The notes under the pieces are model-generated. The model was not told the origin of the DNA and made no database searches. It saw nothing but the letters and a program-made list of their open reading frames with translations. A DNA stretch of 64,000 nt from Neckera pumila (lineage: Eukaryota > Streptophyta > Bryopsida > Hypnales > Neckeraceae), in NCBI GenBank assembly GCA_963969595.1, contig OZ018408.1:7189823-7253822 (forward strand), in the 5' to 3' direction. The position numbers and the translations under genes were made by a program. Positions 12,394-24,496 of this stretch are shown piece after piece (the stretch's first letter is position 1; every line of letters begins with the position of its first letter).

Positions 12394-12902
12394 CACCTTG
12401 CTGGTTTCACTTCTCTGATTTCTCTCCCAAACCGCCTTCCCCAAACGGAAACCGTCAACCGCCTGAACGCAACTTCGGAACTTTCACGACTTCCCGTCCA
12501 CGATTCAACGATCGTCGTCCCACTTCCACCCGGAATCGTCGTCGAACCCGTGCCTTGACCGACCCCTGCGCGCTCTCTCATTGGCTCCGTCCCTATATCC
12601 CCACGTCAGGCCTTTCCGTGATTGGCTCTCCAACTCCTCAAGTCGCCCCACATGGACTCTGCTCTCCGCGTCGCCCTCATCGTCCTGCTCCTTCTATAAT
12701 GCCCTCCCTCCTCTCTCTCTCTCCCACATCACGTTCCTCACATTGCCTTCGCATTGCCTCCGCATTTCCTTCGCATTGCCTCCGCATTGCCCTCTCACAA
12801 CACCTGCGCAACAGCCTTCGCTTTGTCACAACAGACCGCGAGTATCGTGACCTTTGTTCTTCCTTTGTTTGATTGTGTGAGAATCACTCGCAACCCGTGA
12901 AG
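12394..12902 (+). promoter_or_regulatory. RAMP4 promoter and 5' leader
   Basis: This GC-rich, low-repeat segment sits directly upstream of RAMP4. A TATA-like CTATAATG lies at 12694-12701, followed by a CT-rich tract (12705-12725) of the kind common at plant transcription starts. A short tandem repeat of the theme TTCGCATTGCCTCCGCATT spans about 12745-12791, probably in the leader. ORFs in this segment are GC-rich shadows without family resemblance. The transcription start is inferred, not shown. Confidence 0.5.
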
Positions 12903-13109
12903 ATGACGACCTCCAAGAGACTTGCCGAAAAGAAGAGCGCCAAGTTCCAGAAGAACGTGCACCGGAGGGGCAACGTGCCGGAGACGACGATGAAGAAGAA
13001 GAGCCAGTACCCCGTGGGGCCGATGGTGCTCGGCTTGTTCGTGTTCGTCGTCGTCGGCTCTTCCGTCATTCAGATCTTCAGATCCGCCACCAGCGGCGGC
13101 ATGGCGTGA
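12903..13109 (+). CDS. RAMP4: RAMP4/SERP stress-associated ER membrane protein
   Basis: This is an intronless gene for a 68-residue protein. Residues 1-36 are a basic cytosolic part that starts MTTSKRLAEKK and contains VPETTMKKK. Residues about 39-61 (YPVGPMVLGLFVFVVVGSSV) form one hydrophobic membrane segment near the C-terminus, followed by the plant-typical end SATSGGMA. The order matches the plant RAMP4/SERP family of tail-anchored ER proteins, which associate with the Sec61 translocon and stabilise nascent membrane proteins under ER stress. The frame stays open for ten codons upstream of 12903, but family alignment supports this ATG, which sits in a purine context (GTGAAGATG). Its length is typical for the family. 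The frame is intact and it is one of the few clearly functional genes here. Confidence 0.95.
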   Translation: MTTSKRLAEKKSAKFQKNVHRRGNVPETTMKKKSQYPVGPMVLGLFVFVVVGSSVIQIFRSATSGGMA

Positions 13110-14209
13110 GCTCGATGCAATGGATCGGACTTACTTTCAAACGTTGTTGGGGGATCTATTCTTTGGGCGTTTCCGTGAGAGAATCCCCGCCGCATGGCGT
13201 TGAGGGTTTTGGTGGAAGGCCTTTGTAGTGGCAGTTTCTGCTTCGTGACGACTCGTGCAACATCGAGAGGATGTTGGCAATGTAAATTTGTGAGACTTTT
13301 AATCTGAAGATTTTAGAGTATTTTTATCGCATATGGGTCCTCATTGGGTTGGGGTTTGTTTGGCGGAAAAGGTGTGTTCTCGCTGATTGGGGTTTCTTGC
13401 TATTGTCCTGCTTTTCTCCTTGTTTATGGTTCTCCTTTGCTTGCGGAGCTTTTTCGTGGGTCGATTGCCGTCTATCTTTTCGGTTTCGTTCCTTCACCAG
13501 TGCTTTGCAATGCTGTGCAATGTAATGTAACGTAACTGTCGTTGGATTAATCTGAGTTTGGTTTTGCTATCGATTTATGTGTTTGTAACAATGCCGATGC
13601 GTTTTCTTAGCTATTCCTCGGGAAGATTGTACCTCCTTGAGCAACCACTTATTTCCTCTGTGACGATCTGCAATCTGGATGCAATCTGGGTGCAATCATC
13701 ATGAAGTATTATGATCGGCCTGACGATTGGTGGACAGAATTATCATCGTACCTTGCACATTTATTTGGGATATTGCTATGATAGCATCCTCAAAACGTAG
13801 AGGACGTTGGTCTCCTTATTCGTGAAGAGTCAATTTCTCTTATTGCCCATGCTTTATGCATATGAGGTAAAAGCAACACAATTGCAGAAGAGAAAAACAC
13901 TCTTGAGGTTGTGAATTAGATTGTGTGTGGCCAAATATGTCAATTTCATAAGTGATTATTATTCTAGGTATGCTGCTGCTTTGACTTCGATGCAACTTGG
14001 AGATCATCCAACTTGCAATGTCTGACTTCCTAGTGATGATCATATGTGCCACGTTTGAGATCTCCAGCATTCATAGCTAGTGTTCTCCTGGAGAAACTAA
14101 TCATGTAGAATGAGCCGCCTGGCATGATGGGCATACTTACTGACATTGTTAGTCACTGCTTATTTTTAAGTTAGAACAAATCATTTGGCAAAGTAAATTG
14201 TATAGTGGG
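13110..14209. other. RAMP4 3' region and downstream intergenic DNA
   Basis: The first few hundred bases keep the G/T-rich composition of a plant 3' untranslated region. They hold short ORFs without family resemblance. No further gene is recognised before the foldback at 14250. Confidence 0.4.
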
Positions 14210-14249
14210 AACCCTCACATGAGGGCTTCCCGTTGTGTAATAAGTTAGT

Positions 14250-14352
14250 GCTAGGCACTATTATCAGGGCAATCCCGTGTGCTTAATGCAATGGAATGTT
14301 CTCCCATGAGGCGTTAAGGACGTGGGATTGTCCTGGTAATAGTGCCTAGCAT
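14250..14352. repeat. Foldback with about 30-bp arms
   Basis: GTGCTAGGCACTATTATCAG at the left pairs with CTGGTAATAGTGCCTAGCAT at the right, and the inner arms GGGCAATCCC and GGGATTGTCC extend the stem. The loop is about 45 bp. Related fragments (the 'actattattggggcaa' type) recur at 14,370-14,555, so several copies or a larger palindromic element may lie at 14.2-14.6 kb. Confidence 0.55.
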
Positions 14353-15010
14353 TGTTACGAGTGCTTGACAGTATTACCAGGGAATTATGCCCTATAATCG
14401 GGGACTTTTTTCTATAGGAGGCGACTCGAAAGTGCTTAACGTACGCTACCAGTAGTAAGCTTACAGAGAGGATGGTGGCCTTACATCCCTTGCTATCAAG
14501 AGGTGCAAGAAAACTTGCATTCACAAGTGTCACGGCACTATTATTGGGGCAAATTTGTAAATGTACCTTGTCAAAGTACCGGGGAGCCTCAAGAATTTGC
14601 AAATGGAATTGTAGAGCACCTCCAGCAGTCTGATCTTTTGGTCACCGTGGAAATCATCCATTCTGATACAATGTAAATCATCTATTCTAAAGAAAACAAA
14701 AGTATTCATTGGAGGTCAAACTTCTATGCAAGATCTCTCCTTTTTGGACAAAATTCCAAGGGTGAACAATTGCACTTCTATCTTACATGGGAGGATTTTT
14801 TGTCATCCATTGGACTACTTTGGTCTTTGGCGTCATTCTAGGGTTAATGCCAATGAAATGATGCTACAAAGGGTCTTGGAAGTTAGAAGGGGACAAAATT
14901 AATACAATTGTCTTAGTGGTCCAGTTGAGTTCTACCACTCGACAAGTTTTGCATAGTTCCAACTCTGTCTATCTTGCGACCATTGACCAATGTTCAAATT
15001 TGCATCTCTT

Positions 15011-15654
15011 TTAACCCCTAAATGCCCGAGGCACCAAAATCTGGTGTTTGCAAAACTTGGAAGTTAAATAAAACCTAACCAAGTTGCTATTTTTAGTAGT
15101 TTATATTTTTAGAAAGTTCTTCTCAAAGTCTAATTTTAGCGTCAATAATCCGATCTTGAAAATAAATGATAGTGATTTTTCTACTCAAGTTTTTGTACAA
15201 GAGTATCCATTGCAATCTTGACTTCCAGTAGTGTTGAGAGCTCTTGGAAATGAGCCTCAAATACACTAGATCTTGGAGAAAAAATCACATTCAAAGTTCA
15301 TTTAAAAAAATTGGAGAGTAGATTTTATGAAGCCATAAATTGATCAAGGTTATACAAGTCAGGTCCTTTAACCTCATATTTTTTTGGTCACCAACTTTTT
15401 TGACTTGATTTGTGTAAAGAAGATTGAAAGATTTTTGCAGTTTTAGCACCCTCATGGTCAAACATTATAATCTTTCACTCCATAAGTGATATTGTTATGT
15501 TTTCTTTTCCTATGAGATCTCTAATATGTCTAGTTTGAATTTGTACGGTTACAACTCAAAAAAAATTGATATAACTTATCAAAATGTTGGCATTTTGTTC
15601 AATTAGAGCAAATTCCAAAAAGCCCAAAACAGGCCTTGGGCATTTAGGGGTTAA
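15011..15654. mobile_element. Family C TTAA element, copy 1 (644 bp, uninterrupted)
   Basis: The left end is TTAACCCCTAAATGCCCGAG and the right end is CTTGGGCATTTAGGGGTTAA. The inverted repeat is about 20 bp with one or two mismatches, directly inside TTAA. The interior is non-coding. An internal TTAA at about 15370, in the context 'ccTTTAAcctcatat', is the site into which family B copy 3 is inserted in the related copy at 18993-21275. Confidence 0.8.
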
Positions 15655-16451
15655 AGGAGTAAGGTAGGAGGGTCCATAAAGCAATCATCTGAGTGTTGAA
15701 ATTGAATTTTGGGGATGTAAAACATCTTGAAATATTTTTTAGGGAATTTTCCTTGAAAGACAAGACAAAATGGCATGTGGCCCAAGTTGTTTCATATTTT
15801 TTGGAGCTTTGTGGAGTTAATTATGAAAATTTGAAGTTGAAATGCCATAAGACTCTAAAATCGACCACCTCCTAAAATGTACACCATTTTCACACTTTGG
15901 TTAACTGAAGAAAGCAAAATGTACCTCTGTATCATGTTCAGTTCAAAATGCCTGAACTGTTTTCGAGCCTCCTACCTTAAGTGGAGAATGCCATGGCTAA
16001 TGGACACGGACACATGGCATTTCCATGGGTTGTGCGAGCTTGTTTCCCATACCTCCAGAGATGCTCTTACGATTGCACACTTGGTGTAATAGTCTCAGGA
16101 TTTATAGAAATTGATCAAAACTAATCAAAATCTGAATTTATTTACATGTTCTTGTTATTTTGGAATTTTTGAAGCAATCACATGACAACTTGTGTAAAGC
16201 TTTGATTTTGAAAGTTGTTTTTTTATAGAAAAATGAACTAGGTCATCTTTTGCTTCATACATTGGACTGTGTCTACTCCTTCTATCACAAGATCTTTCAT
16301 GGGACAAAGAGGATGATCATGTTAAGTAAAAATAAGGTAGACATACCTATTTTCACCCTGGCACCCAATTTTGTCTTTATGAACCAATGAGTTAACAATG
16401 CACCATTGTATGTGAGGGAGGAATTCTTAAAGGGACAGGAATGGACATGCG
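15655..16451. other. Intergenic DNA, nothing recognised
   Basis: Two short ORFs (60 and 70 codons) lie at 15,693-16,089. Neither has a recognisable motif or a linked partner exon, so I do not call them. Confidence 0.35.
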
Positions 16452-17187
16452 GGTCATTGTAAGAAAGACTACGGTTTTTATAGCATTTTGCACAATACTC
16501 ATTTTTTTTCCCAAAGTACTTTATAATTTAAAAAACAATTTAAAAAAAATACCAAAAAAATGTTTAATATATACACCTTTAAGAAGAAGGTATCCTAAGA
16601 AGGAAAAGCAAAGGAAGATTTTCTAAGTAGGAGAACTAGAAAAGTGCAAAATCTCATGAAAATAGGTACTTTCATTAAGGTTTCACATTTTAATTTATAA
16701 AAAATAAGAAATCAAAATTTTAAAACAAAAACTTGGTCATTTGAGAAGAGTTTATAGTGATGAGATTTCACCAAAAGATTGATCTTAGAACCATCTTCAT
16801 TGTTCAAAAATTGCACGCCATAGGAGTGTTGTTTGCACTCATGTGGAAGACACAAAATAATATATTCTTAGATTCCTTTTGGTATAAATGTCTTTCCTAC
16901 TATACAAATAGACCATGAAAATTTTAGCTCTAAGTCATTAATTTCATGGACTCCTAATATAGTAAAAAATCCTAAACCTCATAGTTTAACAAGTAAACAA
17001 AAATGATTTTTAAAAATAAATTTATTCTTTTTAGTTTTGTAAAAGAATTGATGTGATCAAAATCAATTTAGACATGCCCAATAGAAATTTCAATTTCATG
17101 AGGTTCATGCTTCAAAAGTTATAGAGGATAACAAGAGAATCACTCTCCTAGTGACAGCAAATGATATTGGTCTTTCTTGCAGTGACC
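16452..17187. mobile_element. Family G inverted-repeat element, copy 1 (736 bp)
   Basis: GGGTCATTGTAAGAAAGACT at the left pairs with GGTCTTTCTTGCAGTGACC at the right. The interior phrases 'agaagaaggtatcctaagaagg' and 'aaaagattgatcttagaaccatcttcattgtt' are shared with copies at 19329, 24562 and 37438. It is non-coding. Length and ends agree across four copies. The superfamily is not settled, because clear target duplications were not found. Confidence 0.65.
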
Positions 17188-17770
17188 TATATCTATCATA
17201 TAACAATTGTCATCCATCATGAATTTCTTAAAAGATCAAGGCAATGACAAGATGATCATAAAGATATCTAGATTTGGACTTTGGAAGACCAAATAAGATA
17301 GCCCTCTCACCAATATTGTTGTGCCATTTGTACAATTTTCCTTTCATTGGCATGATTTGTTGTAGTGATTGTAATCTTTTTCTCTTCACTTGCAACTGAT
17401 GGGGACGATCTATTTTGGTCATTCAAAGCCCAAGCTCAAATTTTCTTGTGTCTATCTTATGTTAAATTTTGATGTGCTTCAAATGATAGAACCTTCAAGT
17501 TCTAATTCTATATCAATCATTCAAAAGGATTTCATTATCTAGGTCAATTTATCATGTGGATTGAAAGTGTTCTAATCACCTTAATCTCTAAAGGATGTTG
17601 AAAATATTTTCCCTTGTAATGTACAATGTGCATTCTAGAATACGAAGATCTAATTGAAGGTGCAAGAAAGTTCCAATTGACATGAATTTTTTTGTAAACT
17701 CAAAACATATAAATGGAAATGCTTCAAAAAATTTATAATTTGTGTGATTTTCAAAAAAAAGGTGTGCTTC
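17188..17770. other. AT-rich intergenic DNA, nothing recognised
   Basis: I see no gene, RNA gene or bounded element between family G copy 1 and family F copy 1. Confidence 0.4.
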
Positions 17771-18166
17771 CATTAGAGAAAATTTCAGCCTACGGGAGGA
17801 CTATTTCAAGTTGACATGCCATGCTATTTCATGCATGGCATGTCAACTCGGAAAGTGCCCCTGGTGAGCAGTCAAAATGTATGACTGCTCTCGGAGCACT
17901 CAAATTTTTTAATTTTTAAAATTTAAAATTTTAATATTTAGTTTTTAGTTTTTAGTTTTTAAATTTTTAGATTAATTTATTTTTATTTTTAATTTTTATT
18001 TATTAAATTTTTATTCGCAAATTCCGGTTCCTATGCCACTATCACAGCAGAAATTGCTGTGCAGAAATAGGGCAAAAAACAATTTTTTGGCCCCAAAAAA
18101 CACTACTTCAGGGTCTTTTGGAGGGTTGTGGAGCAACCTTTTGGAGGCTTGAAATTTTCTCTATTG
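17771..18166. mobile_element. Family F element, copy 1 (396 bp)
   Basis: The left end is CATTAGAGAAAATTTCAGCC and the right end is GAAATTTTCTCTATTG, an imperfect inverted repeat. Just inside the left end is a palindrome (GACATGCCATGC...GCATGGCATGTC). The same order occurs in copies at 37241-38297 and 44384-44748. This copy lacks the family G insert found in the copy at 37241, so it serves as the empty-site comparison. Confidence 0.6.
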
Positions 18167-18992
18167 TAGAACATGCAAAAATAGTGCAACTCTACGTGTA
18201 TTGTTACTTTGTCAAGGCTTAGAACAAACAAGGTAGGTCTAAACTCACTCAAAAGAAATTCATTGCATAGATGTGTTAATTGTAAGAGCAACCATGCATT
18301 TGCTTTTGCAAGAAACATTGTGTAAAAATGTAGTAATTGTTTATACAACATTGGGTTTGAAAACACCATACACTAGGTTCATACAAGGAGATTGAAATGT
18401 GTATACAAGTTTGTATTGATCACTTATGGGAATAAAATCTTTGTAGTATTTAGAAATGACCTTCATTCCCCAAGTGTGGCAACCATTTCCTTTGACTTGC
18501 ACTTCATTCCTTAGAGAATGACAATTTCTCTTTGTAAGATGTGGAATAATGAATAGATTAAGGGATGGAAGTGGTTAGCAAGTAACAAAATATACAATGA
18601 TTACAAGTTGTGCCACTCATTCCTTGGAAGTATTGCAATCTTAACCTATGTATGTAGTTATGCTTGGTATTTGAATGCTTCTCTATCCAATCTCATGTGC
18701 TTAAGTGAATTATACTATATTTGATCCAAATACAAATACATGTCTATATAATGGGCTTTAAATTGCAACCCTAATTTTTTTCCAAAAATTGAACAATTTA
18801 CATCAATCCATAAGGCAACTATTTTCAAATCATGCTTGTCTAATATGATTGATATCCTTGTCAAATATAGCTTTTTATAGACTTTGAGGACTTTGTTGGT
18901 TCCTTGCAAAATGAAGTTGTCTTCTTCCTAATATATTTTTCAGGCCCTACCTATGCAATACTAGATAAAAAACAAACATAGTTTAACATTCA
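18167..18992. other. AT-rich intergenic DNA, nothing recognised
   Basis: I see no gene or bounded element here. Short minus-strand ORFs (about 60 codons) show no recognisable motif. Confidence 0.35.
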
Positions 18993-19263
18993 TTTACCCC
19001 TAAATGCCTAAGGTCTTTTTTTAGCTCCTAGGAATTTGCTCTAAATTGGAGAAAAGACAACATTTTGATAAGTTGTATTAATTTTTTTGAATTGTAATTG
19101 TACAAATTCAAACTAAGCATGATAGAGACCACATAGGAAAATAAAATACAACAATATACTTATGGATTGAAAGACCATAATGTCTGTGAAAGTGATTTGA
19201 AGTCTTTTAACCCTCTTTTCACATGTCAAAATCTAAAAAGTTGGTCACCAAACAAATATGAGG

Positions 19264-20926
19264 TTAACCCCTAAAGGACCATTGTTACTTTGGAGGACAA
19301 ACAGTATTTTGAACAGGTACCTACGGCTGATTGCATGAAAGACCTTCCATTTTTGTTCCACTTTGGCCGTTTTTAGCCATTTTTTTGGAAGTACTATAAA
19401 AATAGAAAAACATTTTTAAAAAATATAAAAAATGTATAGACCTATAAGAAGAAGGTACCCTATGAAGGAAAAGCAAAAAAAATTCTCTAAATAGGAGAAC
19501 TAGAAAAGTGCAGAATTGCAAGAAAATACATACTTTGGCATTTTAATTTGTAAAAAATAGGAAGAGTAATTTAAAAAAAATGAAAATATCCATTTAAGAA
19601 GACTTTATGGTGAAGAGATTCCACCAAAAAAATGACCCTAAAACCATCTTCAATGTTCAGAATTGTGTGCGCAAGAAAGCTCTCTTTGCATGGACGTAGA
19701 GGATATAAAATAAAATGTTTTTTAATGCCCCTTGGTAGAAATATGAGTTCCTACTATGGGAATAGACTATAGAAATTTCAGCTCCAAATCATTAAATTTG
19801 GTGACTCCTTACGTAGTAAAAACCCTAAAACTCAAAACATGACAAATTAGTTTAAATGATTTTTAAATATAAAATGATTTTTGGAAATTTCTGAAAAATA
19901 TGAGATATAATGAAACTCAAAAGAAGAATCTCCAATAGAAATTTCAAGCTCATATAAGTCACCCTTCAGAAGTTATTGCAAAAGGAAGCTTCAACATTCT
20001 TTTTGTGACAAGGTTTTAGTACTTCCCAGTACCGGTCTTTTTTGCAATCACCCCTTCGGGCTGAATTCTTGTTGTGATTTTTTGAAAATTTTTTTGAAGA
20101 TAGAAAAATTGCTAAGGTTCATGGGAATATAATTTTTTTTTCAATCGGTGCTCGGGAAAAAAAGTTATGTCCAAATAAGCTTAAAACAGGGGATATGAGG
20201 CAGCAAAACAATTTTGAACTTTTTTATTTTTTTTCTAATATTTTTTTTTTCTTATAGATTATATTTTTGTCTATTTGGAAAGCTTTGATTCATTTCATTT
20301 GGATTTGTTATGAGAAAGTTATGGACAATCCTGTTTTTTGGCACTTAGAGCATCTTTATGAAAAAAATAACTTGTAGGATTCATTTTTGAATGCAATTTT
20401 TATAGTTTTTCAAAAAAATGTTCCATGAGGTTTTGTTTTTTTGCTAGATTAATCTCACAATTGGGATTAGTGCTTTTTATTTCCATATAAAATATATTAG
20501 TATTTTAGATTTTCCTTCTATCTCGTACCTACTTCTATTGAAAAAAAAATTTGATAATGAAAATTAAGTTTCTTTGTATTTTTTTTTTCCATAGACTCTC
20601 AACTCAATTCTCCACTATTAAAGATTAAAAGCTCAAAATTTTGTAGTGCAAAACATTTAAGCTAAAAATGTTCAAAGTCATAAAATCTAGTCTCGCAATG
20701 TGCTGAAAAACTTGTTTTTTTTACTTTAAACGCAAATATCTTGCAATCTGTGCTGTCAAAAATTCTGAAATTTTTTTAAACATTGTTATACTAGTTGGGT
20801 ATAAGATCCTACGGTTAGATGTGAAAAAAAAAACAATTTTCAATTTTTTTTACTCTTTGCTATAGAAATGGCAGTTTGAATAAGTGTTTTTCGGCATAAA
20901 AATGGCCTTGGTCCTTTAGGGGTTAA
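19264..20926 (+). mobile_element. Family B TTAA element, copy 3, carrying a family G insertion
   Basis: The left end is TTAACCCCTAAAGGACCATT and the right end is CCTTGGTCCTTTAGGGGTTAA minus its last base. At 1663 bp it is longer than the other family B copies because family G copy 2 (19329-20050) is inserted near its left end. Without it, about 940 bp remain, the usual size. It is inserted into family C copy 2, giving a three-level nest (G in B in C). Confidence 0.75.
19329..20050. mobile_element. Family G inverted-repeat element, copy 2 (722 bp)
   Basis: The left end is GATTGCATGAAAGACCTTCC and the right end is GGTCTTTTTTGCAATCA. It interrupts family B copy 3 between 'aggtacctacggct' and 'cttcgggctgaatt', which are contiguous in form in the family B copy at 25648. 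The interior matches copies 1, 3 and 4. Confidence 0.65.
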
Positions 20927-21649
20927 AGAACATAACATGCATTATTCCAATTAATTTATAGCTTTTCAAAATCTTTTTTTGAATGAATTTCTAGTGTCAA
21001 TTTTTCTCCAAGGTCTAGTGTATTTGAGGCTCATTTCCAAGAGCCCTCAAGACTACAAAAAGTCAAGATTGCAGTGGACACCCTTATACAAAATCTTGAA
21101 TAGGAAAAGCATAAACAATCATTTTTTAAAATAGATTTTTGATGCTAATACTAGACTTCAAAAAGATTTTTTTCAAAAAATACAAACTATTGAAAATAGC
21201 AACTTGGTTAGGTTTTATTTAACTTCAAAGTATTTTCATCACCATAATTTGGTGCCTCAGGCATTTGGGGGTTAAAGACATTATCAATGATTGCAAAAAA
21301 CTCATTTTCGATTTCTTCTTACATGCCCTATCAACGTGTTTCTTTACATGTCTCCATCAAGGTTGGAATATAGATTTTAATTACCTTGAGCCATGTTATA
21401 TATTGATTGAAAACCTCTTCAAATTGAAAAATTGTAGGCATCTGTTAAAAAAGTATTTTTCAGTAAAATACTCAGGTGAAATTAAAAATTGGAAAACTTT
21501 CTATCAAACCTATTTTCGCGCTTTGCTAATTTTTCTTATTTTACCTTTTAATTTTTTTTTTCAAATCCTAAAATACATAGTCATATGACTTTATGACTTT
21601 AAGATAGGTTCTTTGTTTGTTTTGTTTATTTTTTGTGTTGAAATCTCCC

Positions 21650-22005
21650 AGGCCATAGGTCCCCCGGCTGCGTGCTCGGTACCGTCAAAAAGCCTCGGTG
21701 AGGAAGGATACACCAGCTTGGTTTTGTGGCGTTTGGACCTATGATTCGAAAGTTATGGATTTTTTTCATTATTTTTGGATCTAGAATTATCTTAAATTAT
21801 GGATCTTTTGGACTGTATGTCCCCCGCTTGTGTGTTCGGTACCGTCAAAAAGCCCTTGGCAAAGAGGGGTGTATTGGCTATGTTTCATGGCATTAGAACC
21901 TACAATATGAAAGTTATTGAATTTTGAATTTTTATGAGTTAAAAGATTAGAGAAATTATTTTTTACTTTGACTTTGATTGTGGCAATGTCACAGGGCACA
22001 CTAGT
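21650..22005. repeat. Family H repeat, copy 1, ending GGCACACTAGT
   Basis: Two tandem-like units each contain GGTACCGTCAAAAAGCC followed some 35-60 bp later by a 'ggcgtttggacctatg...gaaagttatgg' theme. They start at about 21,655 and 21,815. The block ends at TGGCAATGTCACAGGGCACACTAGT-type sequence, whose reverse complement begins ACTAGTGTGCCCTGTG. The same terminus occurs at 23,473 and 34,916. The element class is unknown; the end resembles CACTA only loosely. Confidence 0.5.
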
Positions 22006-22012
22006 CTATACC

Positions 22013-22876
22013 TTAACCCCTAAAGTACCAAAGTCCCCTCGGGAGACACTTGGGATTTTGGGCAATCTCGTTTGACCTCAAAAAATTTTGATTTGAATTT
22101 TTTGAATCTATTTTTGAAGAAACGTAATCACATTAGTTTTCTAAAAATATGATTTTTATTTCAATCGGTTCCCGGAAGCAGAAGTTATGCCATTCCAAAT
22201 TTTAAAAGTGGTTTGTTTTATAATTTTTGAAAGATTATGTTTTTGTCTACATTTGAAGCTTTGATTAATTCTATTTGGACTAATAATGAGAAAATTATGG
22301 ACAACCTTGTTTTCGAGCAATCTACGCATTTTCTTCAAAAGTCAATTTATGGATTTCATTTTTGAATGCAATTTTCAATTTTTTTCAATTTTGTTTCTTG
22401 ATAGGGTGAACTTTGTTTGCAAGAAGAGTTTCAATGTTGGGATTGTGATGTTTCAATTCCATCTTAGAGCTATTAGCAATTTTTTGTTTCATTCAACTTT
22501 GAACCTACTTCTACTGAATAATTTTTTAATGAAAATCAAGTTTTGATATTTTGTAATTTTTTTTCCCAACTTTCAACTCAAATGTTCAACAATTCATTTT
22601 TTAATTTATGGTTCATAGTGCAAAAAATTTCCACAAATGGCGGTCAAAGTCATTTGAAATTACAGGGCAGCATTCAAAAAAATTATTTTTCAAACTTTAA
22701 ATGCTAATATCTTCCAATCCATGAATTTTATCACATGATTTGAGACAACTGATGTACAAGATATTACTAGTAGATTTTTTAGTTAGTTAGTTTGTTTGTT
22801 TCTTGGATGATTGCAACAAATATGGTAGTTTCGGTGGTTTTGGAGCTCGAAAATGCCTTGGTATTATAGGGGTTGA
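22013..22876 (+). mobile_element. Family B TTAA element, copy 4 (864 bp)
   Basis: The left end is TTAACCCCTAAAGTACCAAA and the right end is GCCTTGGTATTATAGGGGTTGA (first 20 bases shown elsewhere in the family), with the last TTAA mutated to TTGA. The interior follows the family B order. It sits between two family H blocks and may have inserted between them. Confidence 0.65.
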
Positions 22877-22925
22877 GTTTGTTATTTTTTTGTATTTTTT
22901 TTTTGGTTTGTTTGCTGAGATCTAA

Positions 22926-23473
22926 CAAATTTTGAGGCGTCCAACAGCATTCTTGGTACCGTTCGAAAGCTCTTAGTGAAGAGGGATGCATGAACTTTGT
23001 TTTGTGGCATTTAGACCTATGGTGTGAAAGTTATGGAATTTCAAAGTTTACATGACTCTTAAAAATTGAATTAAACTATTTTTTATTTTGCAAAAAACAT
23101 AACTATTACATCCCATGTCCAAACCCCACAAAATAAAGCCTTTGCACTCCTTTGTGCATAGAGCTTTTTATTTGTACCAAGTTTTGTGGCGTTTGGACCT
23201 ATGGTGTGAAAGTTATGGATTTTTTAAATTAAAAAATTGAATCAAATTATCTTTTATTTTGGAAAAAACATAACTTTCACACCATAGGTCCAAACGCTAC
23301 AAAACAAAGCCCTTGCACTCCTTTATGCACAGAGCTTTCTATTGGTGCCAAGAATGCAACCTCTCATACTATATTGAGAAGATTATTGAATTTCAAAGTT
23401 TTAATGAATGAAAAATTAAAATTTTATTTTTACTTTTATTTTTGGCTCTGGGAACGGTACATGGCACACTAGT
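22926..23473. repeat. Family H repeats, copy 2, partly palindromic
   Basis: Direct units at about 22,930-23,030 and 23,170-23,215 ('ttgtggcrtttagacctatggtgtgaaagttatgg' theme) face inverted units at about 23,100-23,165 and 23,265-23,350. The stretch therefore forms an imperfect palindrome. It ends TACATGGCACACTAGT, the family H terminus. Confidence 0.5.
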
Positions 23474-23967
23474 ACTACCTAAAAATGCAACAGAATCAAA
23501 CAATATTTCTTGCAATTACTTTTAGGTTTTTATCATGGTAGCCACTTGTTTCACTTGTAGATGCTCAAATTGGATAGTAAGGATTTTGTTCCTTTCTTTC
23601 AAAATTAAGTGAATCCCTCCACCACCTCTCTATTGTGGCAAAAATAGAATTTTTTATCTCATACAAGTAAAATATGTAGCAATTATTGAATAATCATTGA
23701 AAAATTGAAGTCCAGTTATAAGACAATACTACTACCCGACATCAAGTTTGCAAATGCAAAGTAAGAAAATGATTCAACTTTTTATCCAAATGTGCTTAAA
23801 GATGAATAATGAAGATTTTGCCTATTTTTAAAAAATGATGGAAACCTTTAGTTACCTTCTAATTGTAGCACTTACTCAATATCACATCCATATATGAAAT
23901 CTATTAATTTTATTACTCAATACTTACAAATGAAGTTTAAATCTAATTTTTTTTTCTAAGATGATTA

Positions 23968-24496
23968 CTCCTTCCATCCCAAAACAATCTTTTGGTTGAA
24001 CAAAATGTTGTGGATCAAGGTTGAAAATACATTCTTTTAACCTGTTTCATGTAGTAAATAGAGTTTGGTGCACTCCTAGCATTTTAGAAACTTTTGGAGG
24101 TTTAGAGCCCTTTTAAAAGAGTAGATTTGGAATATTGAAAAATGGAATTTTGGGAGCATTTCAAAGAGCACCAATGGCATTTAATTGCTGAGTGTGAGGT
24201 CATCATTTTGTGAGTAGTTATTATGGTCCCAAGACCATTTGTGGACCTCTATTTTGACTCCAAGAGTTTCATCTCCTTCAATTGGGCCACACAAAGAGAT
24301 GCAAAAAACAAAAACAAACATTGTGGATTAACCCCTTTACTCATTTCTTTTGTCTTTTGATTGATGATTGTATGGATGGAGGAAAAACTATTGCTTAGAG
24401 TTGTTTTGTTGATCCAAGATAGCAATCAATTGCCGAATTTGATCAGTTTGTAATGTCCAAATGTGCAATAAGAAGATCATTTTAGGACAAAAGGAG
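23968..24496. mobile_element. Stowaway-like MITE (529 bp) with TA flanks
   Basis: The left end is CTCCTTCCATCCCAAAACAA. The right end in reverse complement is CTCCTTTTGTCCTAAAATGA. The inverted repeat is about 24 bp with a few mismatches. TA lies on both sides (23966-23967 and 24497-24498). CTCC-type ends and a TA duplication are the signature of Stowaway/Tc1-mariner MITEs of plants. It is non-coding. Confidence 0.65.

Larger units (their letters stand above)
18993..21275. mobile_element. Family C TTAA element, copy 2, split by a family B insertion
   Basis: The left end is TTTACCCCTAAATGCCTAAG (the first TTAA is mutated) and the right end is CTCAGGCATTTGGGGGTTAA. The segments 18993-19263 and 20927-21275 together match the reverse complement of copy 1 (15011-15654). 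The match breaks exactly at TTAA, where family B copy 3 (19264-20926) sits. The left flank 'aaatatgagg' and the right flank after TTAA rejoin in copy 1 through a single TTAA. Confidence 0.8.

Noticed and set aside
12166..12444. 92-codon minus-strand ORF upstream of RAMP4
   Set aside because: It runs through the SINE and its poly(A) tract (poly-Lys), so it is a by-product of the insertion.
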